The notes below the pieces were generated by a model. That model was not told where the DNA came from, made no database searches, and saw only the letters and a program-made list of their open reading frames with translations. From contig JAKLIW010000004.1 in the NCBI GenBank assembly GCA_022709425.1, positions 98,395 to 162,394 on the forward strand: a stretch of DNA of 64,000 bases. Reading direction: 5' to 3'. The DNA is from a bacterium. GTDB lineage: Bacteria > UBP6 > UBA1177 > JAKLFG01. Within the stretch, counting starts at the first letter, position 1. Each line of letters opens with the position of its first letter. Position numbers and translations under genes: made by a program. Positions 8,739 through 15,901 of this stretch are shown here, one piece after another.

Positions 8739-10647
8739 TTCCTTGTTCAGGTTTTTTCAAAAGGGGAAGGTAACTTCCCCTTTTTTTTTGCTTTTAATTC
8801 TTGTGATCGTTTTTTTTGTCTATGGCCGTTCTCTGGATAATGCTTTCATTTTTGATGATCGGGGACTCACCGTAGACAGCACCTTGGTGACCGATCCTTC
8901 CATCGAGAATATCTTTTCATCCTATCGCCCTGTGCGCACCGCCTCTTATGCGCTTGATCACTTTGTTTTCGGTTCATCACCCGTAGCATTCCGGGGGATG
9001 AATATTTTTTATCATTTGTTGGTTGGCGTATTGGTGTTTCTCTTTGTCCGTTCCATATCGGGTGGTTATATTGCCCCTTTGATAGCGGCGACGCTTTTCG
9101 CGCTTCATCCCATACAAACGGATGCCGTTGCCTACATATCGGGGCGTCGCGATATCTTGGTCGCGCTGTTTTTCGTGGCATCGCTTGTAGCGTTTCTGCG
9201 CTATGTCAGGTCGGGTGGTCCCGGCTATCTGGCACTTTCGCTGTTTGCTTTTATCCTCAGTTTCTTGAGCAAAGAGACCGGCGCGATGGTTCCGTTGGTA
9301 ATGTTGGCGATGCTTTTCTCTTTCGGACGGGTCATGCCGCCTGCGAGAAAACGGATGCTCCTTGCCGTTTTTCTGTTGTTGCTTTCCGGAGCGCTGGTCA
9401 TGGCGCTACGCGGTGGAGGCAGTCCTCTTATCTATAGAGGGAACATTACCTTTCATGGTAATAGCGCCGTTACGCACTATCTGACCGCGGCGACGCTTTT
9501 GCCGTACTATATCAAACAGGCGATATTTCCCCTGCAACTGATCATGGACAATGCGAACTATCCGCTGGTGACCGACCTCGGCGCCAAATTCTTCTTTTCT
9601 CTTCTTGCTATCCTGTTCTATCTTGCGATCATGGTTCGACTCTATGTTAAAAAGCATGTTCGACTATCTTTTTATATGCTCTTTTTTCTTGCGACACTCT
9701 TGCCGGTTCTGCAGATCGTTCCTCTGCACGAAATCGCGGCCGATCATTATCTCTATCTGCCGCTGGTCGGTTTTTGCGGGATCGTCGGCGAACTCGGAGG
9801 GCGTGCCGTCGCGTGGCTACAGGAGCGGCGGCGCATCGTCCCGGCGGTGGCTTTTCTGACGCTTTTATGCCTAACCTTACCGCTCTATTCGGCAAAAACG
9901 ACCCAGCGTATCGGTGAAATGTCCGATATCTACACCGTACTGCTGGCCGACCACCAATGGCGACCGATATCATTCCGCGGGCTCTACACGATCGGCGCGT
10001 TCTATATGGATGCCGGCTTTCCCGATATTGCCTATCGTTATTACCGAGCATCACTCGCGACCGGTTATTACGACGCCTCTCTTTTGGGGAATATCCTTTC
10101 CTATTACATCGTGAAAGGTGATCATGCCGCGGCGATCCGCTATTTTGAGGAGCGGGAACATCGAAAAGAGGCGGTCTCATCACCCGCTTTTGCCCATATG
10201 GCGGTCATCTACGCGATACAGGGAGATTGCCCGCGCGCTGAAGCCACAATACAGAGACTTCCCGCCGGTGTCTTTGAACAACAGCGGGCCCTTGTCGCTC
10301 AATGCGCAGATCTGGCGGGGAAGAACGCTGAGGACAAAATAGATATGCTACGCTCTCTCGGTCTTTTCGTGGAGGCGCGTCCCCTGTACGAGCATTTGCT
10401 GTATAACGACGATACCCACCCAGAAGAGATAAAGAAAGATCGCCTGCGAGAACTGATCGACATCCTTGCCCGGCATGATGTTCTCTTTGCATTCCTGATA
10501 GTTAAGCTTTCCAGCGAGGCATCGACAGCGGGGCAAAGGGCCGCGCTTTCAATATCTCGGGAGCGGGGACGGCTCTTTTGTGTATGGAGCGACGCGGTAT
10601 TAAGGAACGGTTTTTGCAGAGAACCTTTTGTGACGGATGTGGAGTAG
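8710..10647 (+). CDS. TMTC-like membrane glycosyltransferase with helical-repeat C-terminus
   Basis: A protein of up to 645 residues resembling bacterial relatives of the TMTC/O-mannosyltransferase GT-C family. The first loop has [13 protein letters not shown] with a paired aspartate. Near residue 136 comes [16 protein letters not shown], the family's hallmark loop, followed by [13 protein letters not shown]. About ten membrane segments occupy residues 25-400. The last ~230 residues are soluble, with TPR-like helical pairs. The start is uncertain: ATG 8710 overlaps the pilin by 29 bases, lacks a clear ribosome-binding site and precedes a terminator that sits in the frame; TTG 8743 is possible. 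Lying between two pilins, it is a candidate pilin O-glycosyltransferase. Confidence 0.72.
   Translation: MSICRSSTTNSLFRFFQKGKVTSPFFLLLILVIVFFVYGRSLDNAFIFDDRGLTVDSTLVTDPSIENIFSSYRPVRTASYALDHFVFGSSPVAFRGMNIFYHLLVGVLVFLFVRSISGGYIAPLIAATLFALHPIQTDAVAYISGRRDILVALFFVASLVAFLRYVRSGGPGYLALSLFAFILSFLSKETGAMVPLVMLAMLFSFGRVMPPARKRMLLAVFLLLLSGALVMALRGGGSPLIYRGNITFHGNSAVTHYLTAATLLPYYIKQAIFPLQLIMDNANYPLVTDLGAKFFFSLLAILFYLAIMVRLYVKKHVRLSFYMLFFLATLLPVLQIVPLHEIAADHYLYLPLVGFCGIVGELGGRAVAWLQERRRIVPAVAFLTLLCLTLPLYSAKTTQRIGEMSDIYTVLLADHQWRPISFRGLYTIGAFYMDAGFPDIAYRYYRASLATGYYDASLLGNILSYYIVKGDHAAAIRYFEEREHRKEAVSSPAFAHMAVIYAIQGDCPRAEATIQRLPAGVFEQQRALVAQCADLAGKNAEDKIDMLRSLGLFVEARPLYEHLLYNDDTHPEEIKKDRLRELIDILARHDVLFAFLIVKLSSEASTAGQRAALSISRERGRLFCVWSDAVLRNGFCREPFVTDVE
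8761..8789 (+). terminator. Intrinsic terminator after pilin 1, inside the next gene's 5' end
   Basis: A perfect 9-bp stem, AAGGGGAAG (8761-8769) and CTTCCCCTT (8774-8782), closes a GTAA loop and runs into nine T's ending at 8789. The hairpin lies 22 bases after the pilin stop codon. It is within the apparent N-terminal coding part of the following membrane protein; the T tract encodes its first Phe-Phe. Confidence 0.88.
10603..10617 (+). promoter_or_regulatory. Sigma-54 like promoter of pilin 2
   Basis: AGGAAC, five bases, TTGC, with GG at 10604-10605 and GC at 10616-10617. It keeps the invariant -24/-12 spacing and has two mismatches to the consensus. It lies inside the 3' end of the preceding membrane-protein gene, 34 bases before the TTG start of pilin 2. 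Confidence 0.7.
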
Positions 10648-10650
10648 GCA

Positions 10651-11112
10651 TTGAGGAGTGGTTTTACCCTTATTGAGTTGATGATCGTTATTGCCATCAT
10701 CGGGGTGATGGCATCGGTTGCTATTCCCATGTACAATGATTACACGAAAAAGGCTCGAACATCCGAAGTCCCTGAAATGTTAAAGGGTGTCTCGCAGGCA
10801 CAATTCGTTTTCTTCGAAAATCCCTACGAGGGGAACACGCAACGCTATGCTTCCCGCATCGGCACCCTGCAATGGAGCACCAGTTTGCGGACGCACAACA
10901 ACGGGACGCCCATACAGCCCGATATACATGACTACGATAATGCCGACGGCACCTATTGGTTCTTCAATGCACAGAATGACCAGACCTGCAATAGTTTGAA
11001 TGTTCTGAACAAGGGCTTTGCCTCCGCCGTACCCAAAGAACCGCAAAATGTTCCGGGGGACTGGCAGATCGGCGCCTGTATGAATACTACCAAAGATATT
11101 CATCACCAGTAG
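10651..11112 (+). CDS. Type IV pilin-like protein (pilin 2)
   Basis: A 153-residue prepilin with leader MRSG then [20 protein letters not shown] and [17 protein letters not shown]. The N-terminal ~45 residues are almost the same as pilin 1; the rest is largely different. Like pilin 1 it has a C-terminal GACMN motif and an upstream Cys (DQTCNSLN), so a C-terminal disulfide loop is plausible. The start is an unusual TTG at 10651. It is supported by the leader length, a GGAG about eight bases upstream and a sigma-54 like promoter whose start site would fall near 10629. The signal is cut by PilD after Gly4. It could be an alternative major pilin or a minor pilin. Confidence 0.9.
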   Translation: MRSGFTLIELMIVIAIIGVMASVAIPMYNDYTKKARTSEVPEMLKGVSQAQFVFFENPYEGNTQRYASRIGTLQWSTSLRTHNNGTPIQPDIHDYDNADGTYWFFNAQNDQTCNSLNVLNKGFASAVPKEPQNVPGDWQIGACMNTTKDIHHQ

Positions 11113-11129
11113 TATTTCCCATCATTTAC

Positions 11130-11158
11130 TTGTCTATTTGTCCGACTGTTGCTATACT
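11130..11158 (+). promoter_or_regulatory. Sigma-70 type promoter for the polysaccharide operon
   Basis: TTGTCT (11130-11135), a 17-base spacer and TATACT (11153-11158). A start site near 11165 lies downstream of the first in-frame TTG of wzm (11138), which favours the internal ATG 11192. This appears to separate the pilin unit from the long glycan operon. Confidence 0.6.
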
Positions 11159-11191
11159 TTCACCGATTTTATAAGGGAGATGCGACCGGCG

Positions 11192-12043
11192 ATGATACAA
11201 CAGAATGGCGATTGGACAACGATCATCTCTCCTGTGCGGTATAGGCGACTCATAGATGTTAAAGAACTGATCGCTTACCGCGATCTGGTCCGTCTTTTTA
11301 TCAAGCGCGACTTCATTACCCAGTACAAGCAGACCATCCTTGGTCCGGCGTGGTTTCTTATCCAGCCGCTCCTTACCACCGCCATGTTCCTTGTGGTATT
11401 CGGCAAGATAGCCAAGATACCGACCGACGGGGTTCCCCAGCCGCTTTTTTACATGGGCGGTCTTATCCTCTGGAATTATTTTTCGGGGATACTTACCCAA
11501 ACCTCGTCGGTGCTGACCGCTAACGTTCACCTCTTCTCCAAGGTCTATTTCCCGCGATTGGTCGTACCGATAGCACAGGTCGTGGCGGGACTGGGACGCT
11601 TCGCCATCCAGTTTGCCCTGTTCGCGGCGTTGTATGTGTTTTATCTTTCCATAGGCATGAAGAGCGCTATCGGTTGGACACTCTTGTTTTTCCCCCTGAC
11701 GCTTCTCTATGTCGCAGTGCTCGGCTTCGGTGTCGGACTCATCATTAGCGCCTTCACCACTCGCTACCGCGATCTGCAGGTGGGGTTGTCATTCCTCCTG
11801 CAGTTGTGGATGTACGGTTCACCCATTGTTTATCCTGTATCTCTTATTCCCGAAGAGTGGCGCAGCCTCTACCTCCTCAACCCGGTCGTCCCGGCGATGG
11901 AATCATTCAAATATATCTTTTTTGGAGCCGATTTGCCGCCGCTATCGGTGTTTGGCACAGGCATTGCGGTAACGTTTCTGCTACTCGTGGTTGGGCTGTT
12001 CTTTTTTAACAAAGTGGAGAGAACTTTTATAGATACCGTTTAG
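11192..12043 (+). CDS. wzm: ABC-2 type polysaccharide export permease (Wzm)
   Basis: Inner-membrane subunit of an ABC exporter that moves undecaprenyl-linked polysaccharide to the periplasm. It has 283 residues with six predicted helices. The N-terminal amphipathic stretch has the family pattern RDLVRLFIKRDFITQYKQT then LGPAWFLIQPLL. The GLILWNYFSG and YRDLQVGLSFLLQLWMYGSP segments are typical of Wzm/TagG/KpsM proteins. It ends with the usual NKVERTFIDTV, so it is not disrupted. ATG 11192 is chosen because of the promoter position and the upstream AAGGGAG; ATG 11180 is possible. The partner ATPase Wzt lies about 580 bases downstream rather than directly adjacent, separated by an IVP gene and repeats. 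Confidence 0.93.
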   Translation: MIQQNGDWTTIISPVRYRRLIDVKELIAYRDLVRLFIKRDFITQYKQTILGPAWFLIQPLLTTAMFLVVFGKIAKIPTDGVPQPLFYMGGLILWNYFSGILTQTSSVLTANVHLFSKVYFPRLVVPIAQVVAGLGRFAIQFALFAALYVFYLSIGMKSAIGWTLLFFPLTLLYVAVLGFGVGLIISAFTTRYRDLQVGLSFLLQLWMYGSPIVYPVSLIPEEWRSLYLLNPVVPAMESFKYIFFGADLPPLSVFGTGIAVTFLLLVVGLFFFNKVERTFIDTV

Positions 12044-12097
12044 GGTTGAGCGTGAGTTGAGCGTGAGTTGAGCAGGGGTTGAGCGGGAGTTGAACAG
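12044..12097 (+). repeat. GTTGAGCG short tandem array upstream of IVP gene
   Basis: Directly after the wzm stop, about five imperfect 10-11 bp units built on GAGTTGAGCGT follow one another up to the IVP start codon. The reverse complement of the core, CGCTCAAC, recurs in the array downstream of the IVP gene. The last units also supply the GGGAG that would act as ribosome-binding site for the IVP gene. Confidence 0.85.
12078..12093 (+). repeat. Left arm of 16-bp perfect inverted repeat flanking IVP gene
   Basis: GTTGAGCGGGAGTTGA here is the exact reverse complement of the sequence at 12597-12612. The two arms enclose the whole IVP coding region and the downstream repeat array, so in RNA they could pair and close a ~500-base loop. 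Confidence 0.9.
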
Positions 12098-12466
12098 TTG
12101 AGAGAGTTCGGATTTGAGAAATTGGAGGTCTGGAAGTTGTCGGTGAGTTTTGCGCGCGACATTTACATCATAACGAAAGGATTCCCGAAAGAAGAAGTGT
12201 ATGGATTAACCTCGCAGTTGAGGCGAGCGGCCGTTTCGGTTTCTTCCAATATAGCTGAAGGCTCGTCGCGAGCCTCCCTGAAAGATCAATCCCGCTTCTC
12301 CGAGATCGCATACGGAAGCCTTATGGAAATAATGAGTCAACTCGCAATAGCAAAGGAACTGGGATTTCTTGAAGAATCTGTTTTTTACGATATGCGCACA
12401 AAATCAGAGATGCTTTCTGTCAAACTGAATGCATTGCGCAAATCGCAGGTGGATCGACATGGCTAA
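12098..12466 (+). CDS. Four-helix-bundle protein, 23S rRNA intervening-sequence (IVP/S23) family
   Basis: A 122-residue, all-helical, soluble protein. The N-terminal FGFEKLEVWKLSVSFARDIY, the central LTSQLRRAAVSVSSNIAEG and the ARxS-type SSRASLKDQSRFSEIAYGSL are hallmarks of the IVP family. That family is encoded in 23S rRNA intervening sequences, as stand-alone genes, and as relatives of the Avd accessory protein of diversity-generating retroelements. Its molecular role is unknown; structures of relatives are pentameric barrels with a basic surface, consistent with nucleic-acid binding. The start is TTG 12098, eight bases after GGGAG. The gene sits between wzm and wzt, flanked by inverted repeats, as if it were a small insertion. 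Confidence 0.9.
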   Translation: MREFGFEKLEVWKLSVSFARDIYIITKGFPKEEVYGLTSQLRRAAVSVSSNIAEGSSRASLKDQSRFSEIAYGSLMEIMSQLAIAKELGFLEESVFYDMRTKSEMLSVKLNALRKSQVDRHG

Positions 12467-12467
12467 A

Positions 12468-12613
12468 CTACTCAGCAGGCGCAGCCGCTCAACGGTCGTA
12501 TTTGCCCACTCAACAGGCGTAGCCGCTCAACGGGCGTATTTTCCCACTCAACAGGCGCAGCCGCTCAACAGCGAAGCGCTTAACAGGCGCAGCCGCTCAA
12601 CTCCCGCTCAACG
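12468..12613 (+). repeat. ~38-bp tandem array with CGCTCAAC core downstream of IVP gene
   Basis: Four imperfect units follow the IVP stop. Each contains CTCAACAGGCGCAGCCGCTC or a close variant; they begin near 12468, 12508, 12546 and 12579. The first two share a CGTATTT(T) end. The last is shortened and runs into CTCCCGCTCAACGGAG, which provides the GGAG ribosome-binding site for wzt at 12622. The spacing is too short and the units too variable for CRISPR. Confidence 0.85.
12597..12612 (+). repeat. Right arm of 16-bp perfect inverted repeat flanking IVP gene
   Basis: TCAACTCCCGCTCAAC is the exact reverse complement of 12078-12093. It lies ten bases before the wzt start codon. Confidence 0.9.
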
Positions 12614-12621
12614 GAGTCCCC

Positions 12622-13944
12622 ATGTCTGACATAGTGATATCGGTAGAGCATCTCACCAAAGAGTACAGGATCGGCGCCATCACTCACCGCACTTTTCAAC
12701 GCGACCTGCAATCATGGTGGGCCCGTATGCGCGGGAAAGACGACCCGAATCTGCCGGTGGATGGTGGGCGTCGTAAGAAACTGGAGGCACTGGCCGACGA
12801 GAACGGTATCATCCATGCGCTGAATGATGTTTCGTTCGAGGTAAAGCAGGGAGAAGTGCTCGGCATCATCGGGAGGAACGGCGCCGGGAAATCGACCTTG
12901 CTCAAGATTTTGTCGCGAGTCACTGCGCCAACATCAGGATGTGTGAAGATAAAAGGGCGTATCGGTAGTCTTCTCGAGGTGGGGACCGGGTTCCATCCTG
13001 AACTGACCGGCCGCGAGAACATCTACATGAACGGCGCCATCCTTGGGATGAAGAAGCGGGAGATAGATCGAAACCTCGATGAGATCATCGATTTCTCCGG
13101 CGTCGAGCAGTTCATTGATACGCCGGTCAAACGCTATTCGTCCGGCATGTATGTGCGGCTTGCCTTCGCCGTCGCGGCGCATCTTGACCCAGAAATACTC
13201 GTAGTTGATGAAGTGCTTGCGGTCGGCGATGCCGAGTTCCAGAAAAAATGTCTCGGCAAGATGGACGATGTGAGCAAGAAAGAGGGGCGGACAGTTTTTT
13301 TTGTTTCCCATAATATGAGTGCCATAAGGCAGATATGTTCTCGGGGCATTTTGATTTATAACGGATCTCTTGCCTGCGATAGCGAGTGTGCCGAAGTGGT
13401 GGCGCGGTATTTATACTCGGCAAGTGGCGGAAAAAATGCGAACTCCGAGCCGTCGATAGGACGAAAATGGTCGTCAACAAATCGGCCATTTGCAAAAATT
13501 TTAGAAATATGCTCCATTGTTGCCGAGAGTGAAAAAGGCGAGCAGCTTGTCAAAATAGATTCAGATACGCCGTTTTGTCTTGTCATAGACTACAACATAC
13601 TGAAAGAAAGGTCATATGCGGCGTTCACTTTTGTTTTCCATGATAGCGAGCTCAACTGCGCCTTTAGTGCGATTAGTAACCACGAGTCAACCTATTACAA
13701 TAAACCGATGAATATCGGCTCCTATCGGACGAGGTGCCACATCCCGGGAATGTTTCTCAACGCCGACAGGTATTCGGTGTCTATTAATGTGCTGACAAGG
13801 AATTATCGACAGTTGCTCTCTCTGCCACATTTCCTAACTATAAATATTGATGATGGATTGGGGGTGCGTGGTGACTATACACATGGCTATTCCGGTAGCG
13901 TAAGACCTTTTTTACAATGGCATACTGAGAGGTGTACTCCATGA
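12622..13944 (+). CDS. wzt: ABC exporter ATPase with C-terminal glycan-binding domain (Wzt)
   Basis: Cytoplasmic ATPase partner of Wzm, 440 residues. Walker A is GRNGAGKST (residues 84-92), the ABC signature is YSSGMYVRLAFAVAA and Walker B is EILVVDEVLAVGD. Residues 1-250 form the nucleotide-binding domain, with the extended N-terminus of the O-antigen subgroup. Residues about 280-440 form a beta-rich domain in the position of the Wzt C-terminal carbohydrate-binding domain, which reads the terminal modification of the finished glycan before export. The methyltransferase that follows could be the chain-capping enzyme recognised by this domain. The GGAG ribosome-binding site is supplied by the end of the repeat array. 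Its stop overlaps the next start as ATGA. Confidence 0.94.
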   Translation: MSDIVISVEHLTKEYRIGAITHRTFQRDLQSWWARMRGKDDPNLPVDGGRRKKLEALADENGIIHALNDVSFEVKQGEVLGIIGRNGAGKSTLLKILSRVTAPTSGCVKIKGRIGSLLEVGTGFHPELTGRENIYMNGAILGMKKREIDRNLDEIIDFSGVEQFIDTPVKRYSSGMYVRLAFAVAAHLDPEILVVDEVLAVGDAEFQKKCLGKMDDVSKKEGRTVFFVSHNMSAIRQICSRGILIYNGSLACDSECAEVVARYLYSASGGKNANSEPSIGRKWSSTNRPFAKILEICSIVAESEKGEQLVKIDSDTPFCLVIDYNILKERSYAAFTFVFHDSELNCAFSAISNHESTYYNKPMNIGSYRTRCHIPGMFLNADRYSVSINVLTRNYRQLLSLPHFLTINIDDGLGVRGDYTHGYSGSVRPFLQWHTERCTP

Positions 13945-14702
13945 GGACGACGATACGAAATTTCCTAAAAGTGATCTGTTCGGGAATTATTCGGGAAGAA
14001 CTTAGAATGGTGCTATACGAGAAAAACGGAATCATCGCAAAACTAGAAGAGGAGAATGAGAAAAAGAGACAAAAGATATCGTTTTTGCGAGAATATATAC
14101 GTGCGCGAGATAGAGCGGGGACGGTATGTTCCTACGATCGAGAAGAACTGGAGACTGAGTTAAAAGCAAAACTCTGCTCAGCGGAAGTCGTGCTTGATAT
14201 TGGTTGTGGCATACGTCCGCAAAGATTAATTCGCGCAAAGACTCATATCTGCTGTGACCCCCATTTGGAATATCTGGAAAAACTTGTTCCGCCTTTGGGG
14301 GAAGGATCCCCGCTGTGCCATGTTTTTATAAATGCTGATTGGGAACAGGTGCTTGCCCTGTTCCCGCCTCGATCAGTAGACTCCGTGTTCTTGTTGGATG
14401 TCATTGAGCATTTGCAAAAGGAAAAGGCTAAAGAACTTATTGATCGCACCCTTGTCTTGGCTCGAAAGCAAGTGGTCGTGTTCACTCCCCTTGGTTATAT
14501 GTCCCAAGAGGAAGAAGGAGAGACGGATGCATGGGGATTGGGCGGAATGAAATGGCAGAAACACCGTTCGGGGTGGACGCCCGAGGACTTCAGTGCTGGG
14601 TGGGATATTTACCGTTGCGATAAATATCACACGCATGATAGTAGAAACAACCATCTGCCGAAACCGTTTGGGGCATTTTATGCAGTAAAAACAAATAATT
14701 GA
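13941..14702 (+). CDS. SAM-dependent methyltransferase with N-terminal coiled coil
   Basis: A 253-residue protein starting at ATG 13941, overlapping wzt as ATGA. Residues about 20-60 are charged and look like a coiled coil (AKLEEENEKKRQKISFLREY). A class I Rossmann fold follows: VVLDIGCGIRPQRL is motif I, HICCDPHLEYLEKL motif II and VDSVFLLDVIEHLQKE the motif around the beta-4 strand. The combination of coiled coil and methyltransferase next to an ABC exporter recalls chain-length terminators such as WbdD, which cap the non-reducing end so that Wzt can bind it. That function is inferred. Confidence 0.75.
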   Translation: MRTTIRNFLKVICSGIIREELRMVLYEKNGIIAKLEEENEKKRQKISFLREYIRARDRAGTVCSYDREELETELKAKLCSAEVVLDIGCGIRPQRLIRAKTHICCDPHLEYLEKLVPPLGEGSPLCHVFINADWEQVLALFPPRSVDSVFLLDVIEHLQKEKAKELIDRTLVLARKQVVVFTPLGYMSQEEEGETDAWGLGGMKWQKHRSGWTPEDFSAGWDIYRCDKYHTHDSRNNHLPKPFGAFYAVKTNN

Positions 14703-14935
14703 TTAACTCGCGATGAGTGCTGAAAGTGGTGATGTTGCAAGTTGTATCGTGCTGTTTTGCTGTTCTGGATATTATGTTATATTTCGGCAAGCAGAATCGG
14801 TGCATTGCGAACGCGGGGAAAGCAATGGGGTTTTCTTGTGTCATCTTCTTGGATTTATTATCGCCGATCAGAGGTCGAGCGGTGGCTGGCGGCTTTGCGG
14901 TGAATTATTTGATTTGAAACGTGGGGTGGCGATGC
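14703..14935 (+). other. 233-bp intergenic gap in the glycan operon
   Basis: A rare gap in an otherwise overlapping operon. Short open frames cross it, but they have no domain similarity and unconvincing composition. I see no terminator with a T tract, no clear promoter and no repeat. It may be the decayed remains of a gene. Confidence 0.4.
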
Positions 14936-15901
14936 ATGGAAGGTGGTGATATTCTGCTGGTGTCGGTCATCATTCCAACCTACAATCGCGCTACGATGGT
15001 TATCGAGGCGATAGAAAGCGTACTAGCGCAGACCTATCGCAATATAGAAGTCATCGTTGTTGACGATGGCTCGGTTGACGATACTGAAATCTTGGTTGCT
15101 CGCATCACGGATGAGAGGTTGCGCTACCTCAAAATACCCCATGCCGGTCGTTCGGTTGCGCGAAACCACGGAATACGCCATGCGCGGGGAGAATACATTG
15201 CCTTTCTTGATTCGGATGATCTTTTTCTGCCCGATAAGATATCGAAACAAGTTGAGGTTTTAAGGGGCCAAAGCATTGTCGGTTTGGTTTGTTCCTCCGC
15301 CTATTTTGTGACGGTCACCGAAGAGGTCTCCCAAGCTGTCGTTCCTTGGCATAAAGGGCTAGATGAAATGTTGAGGGGCTTCAAGGTAGATTATATTTAC
15401 CACGAAACAAAGTCGGGGGACATATACAGGGATGTTATGATATATGATCCTTCTTTTACTTTGATATTGCCAACCGTCATGGTGAAAAAGAGCGTTTTTG
15501 ATCTTGCCGGTTATTTTGATGAGAGCATGTCGCGCATAGAAGATATTGATATGTGGCGTAGAATATCAAAACATGTTTACTGCCAATCACTAATAGAACC
15601 ATTGACGATAGTTCGCCGACATGAGGGAAATACTGTGGAAACAACGACAGAATTGTTGGGGTCCATCGACTACTATGTCGGAAAACTATTTTCTGAAGAC
15701 AGCAATAAGGTTGGCAAGAATTTTATCCGAAAGAAAGCTGCAAAAATGTATTTAACCTACTATCTGTTTCTAAATGAGCAGGCTTCTTCTTGCCGCTCTT
15801 TTCTTGCTCGTGCCGTAAAATACTATGCTCTGGCTATCTTGGCAGATGTTTGGCGAATAGCCATAATGCCTTTTAGGCGATTGGGCAGGCGGGCATTATG
15901 A
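14936..15901 (+). CDS. GT2 family glycosyltransferase
   Basis: A 321-residue cytoplasmic or membrane-associated sugar transferase with the GT-A fold. The N-terminus SVIIPTYNRATMVIEAIESV and IEVIVVDDGSVDDT bind the nucleotide sugar. The metal-binding acidic motif is FLDSDD. The C-terminal third has a basic helical stretch that may bind membrane. ATG 14936 is preferred over GTG 14921. It ends in an ATGA overlap with the next gene, so the two are probably translated together. Donor and acceptor cannot be told from sequence. Confidence 0.9.
   Translation: MEGGDILLVSVIIPTYNRATMVIEAIESVLAQTYRNIEVIVVDDGSVDDTEILVARITDERLRYLKIPHAGRSVARNHGIRHARGEYIAFLDSDDLFLPDKISKQVEVLRGQSIVGLVCSSAYFVTVTEEVSQAVVPWHKGLDEMLRGFKVDYIYHETKSGDIYRDVMIYDPSFTLILPTVMVKKSVFDLAGYFDESMSRIEDIDMWRRISKHVYCQSLIEPLTIVRRHEGNTVETTTELLGSIDYYVGKLFSEDSNKVGKNFIRKKAAKMYLTYYLFLNEQASSCRSFLARAVKYYALAILADVWRIAIMPFRRLGRRAL

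Noticed and set aside
12468..12613. Repeat array considered as CRISPR
   Set aside because: Units follow without unique spacers of constant length, vary in sequence and have no cas genes nearby.
14713..14949. A 78-residue open frame in the gap of the glycan operon
   Set aside because: It has no ribosome-binding site, no recognisable domain and an overlapping alternative frame of equal quality.
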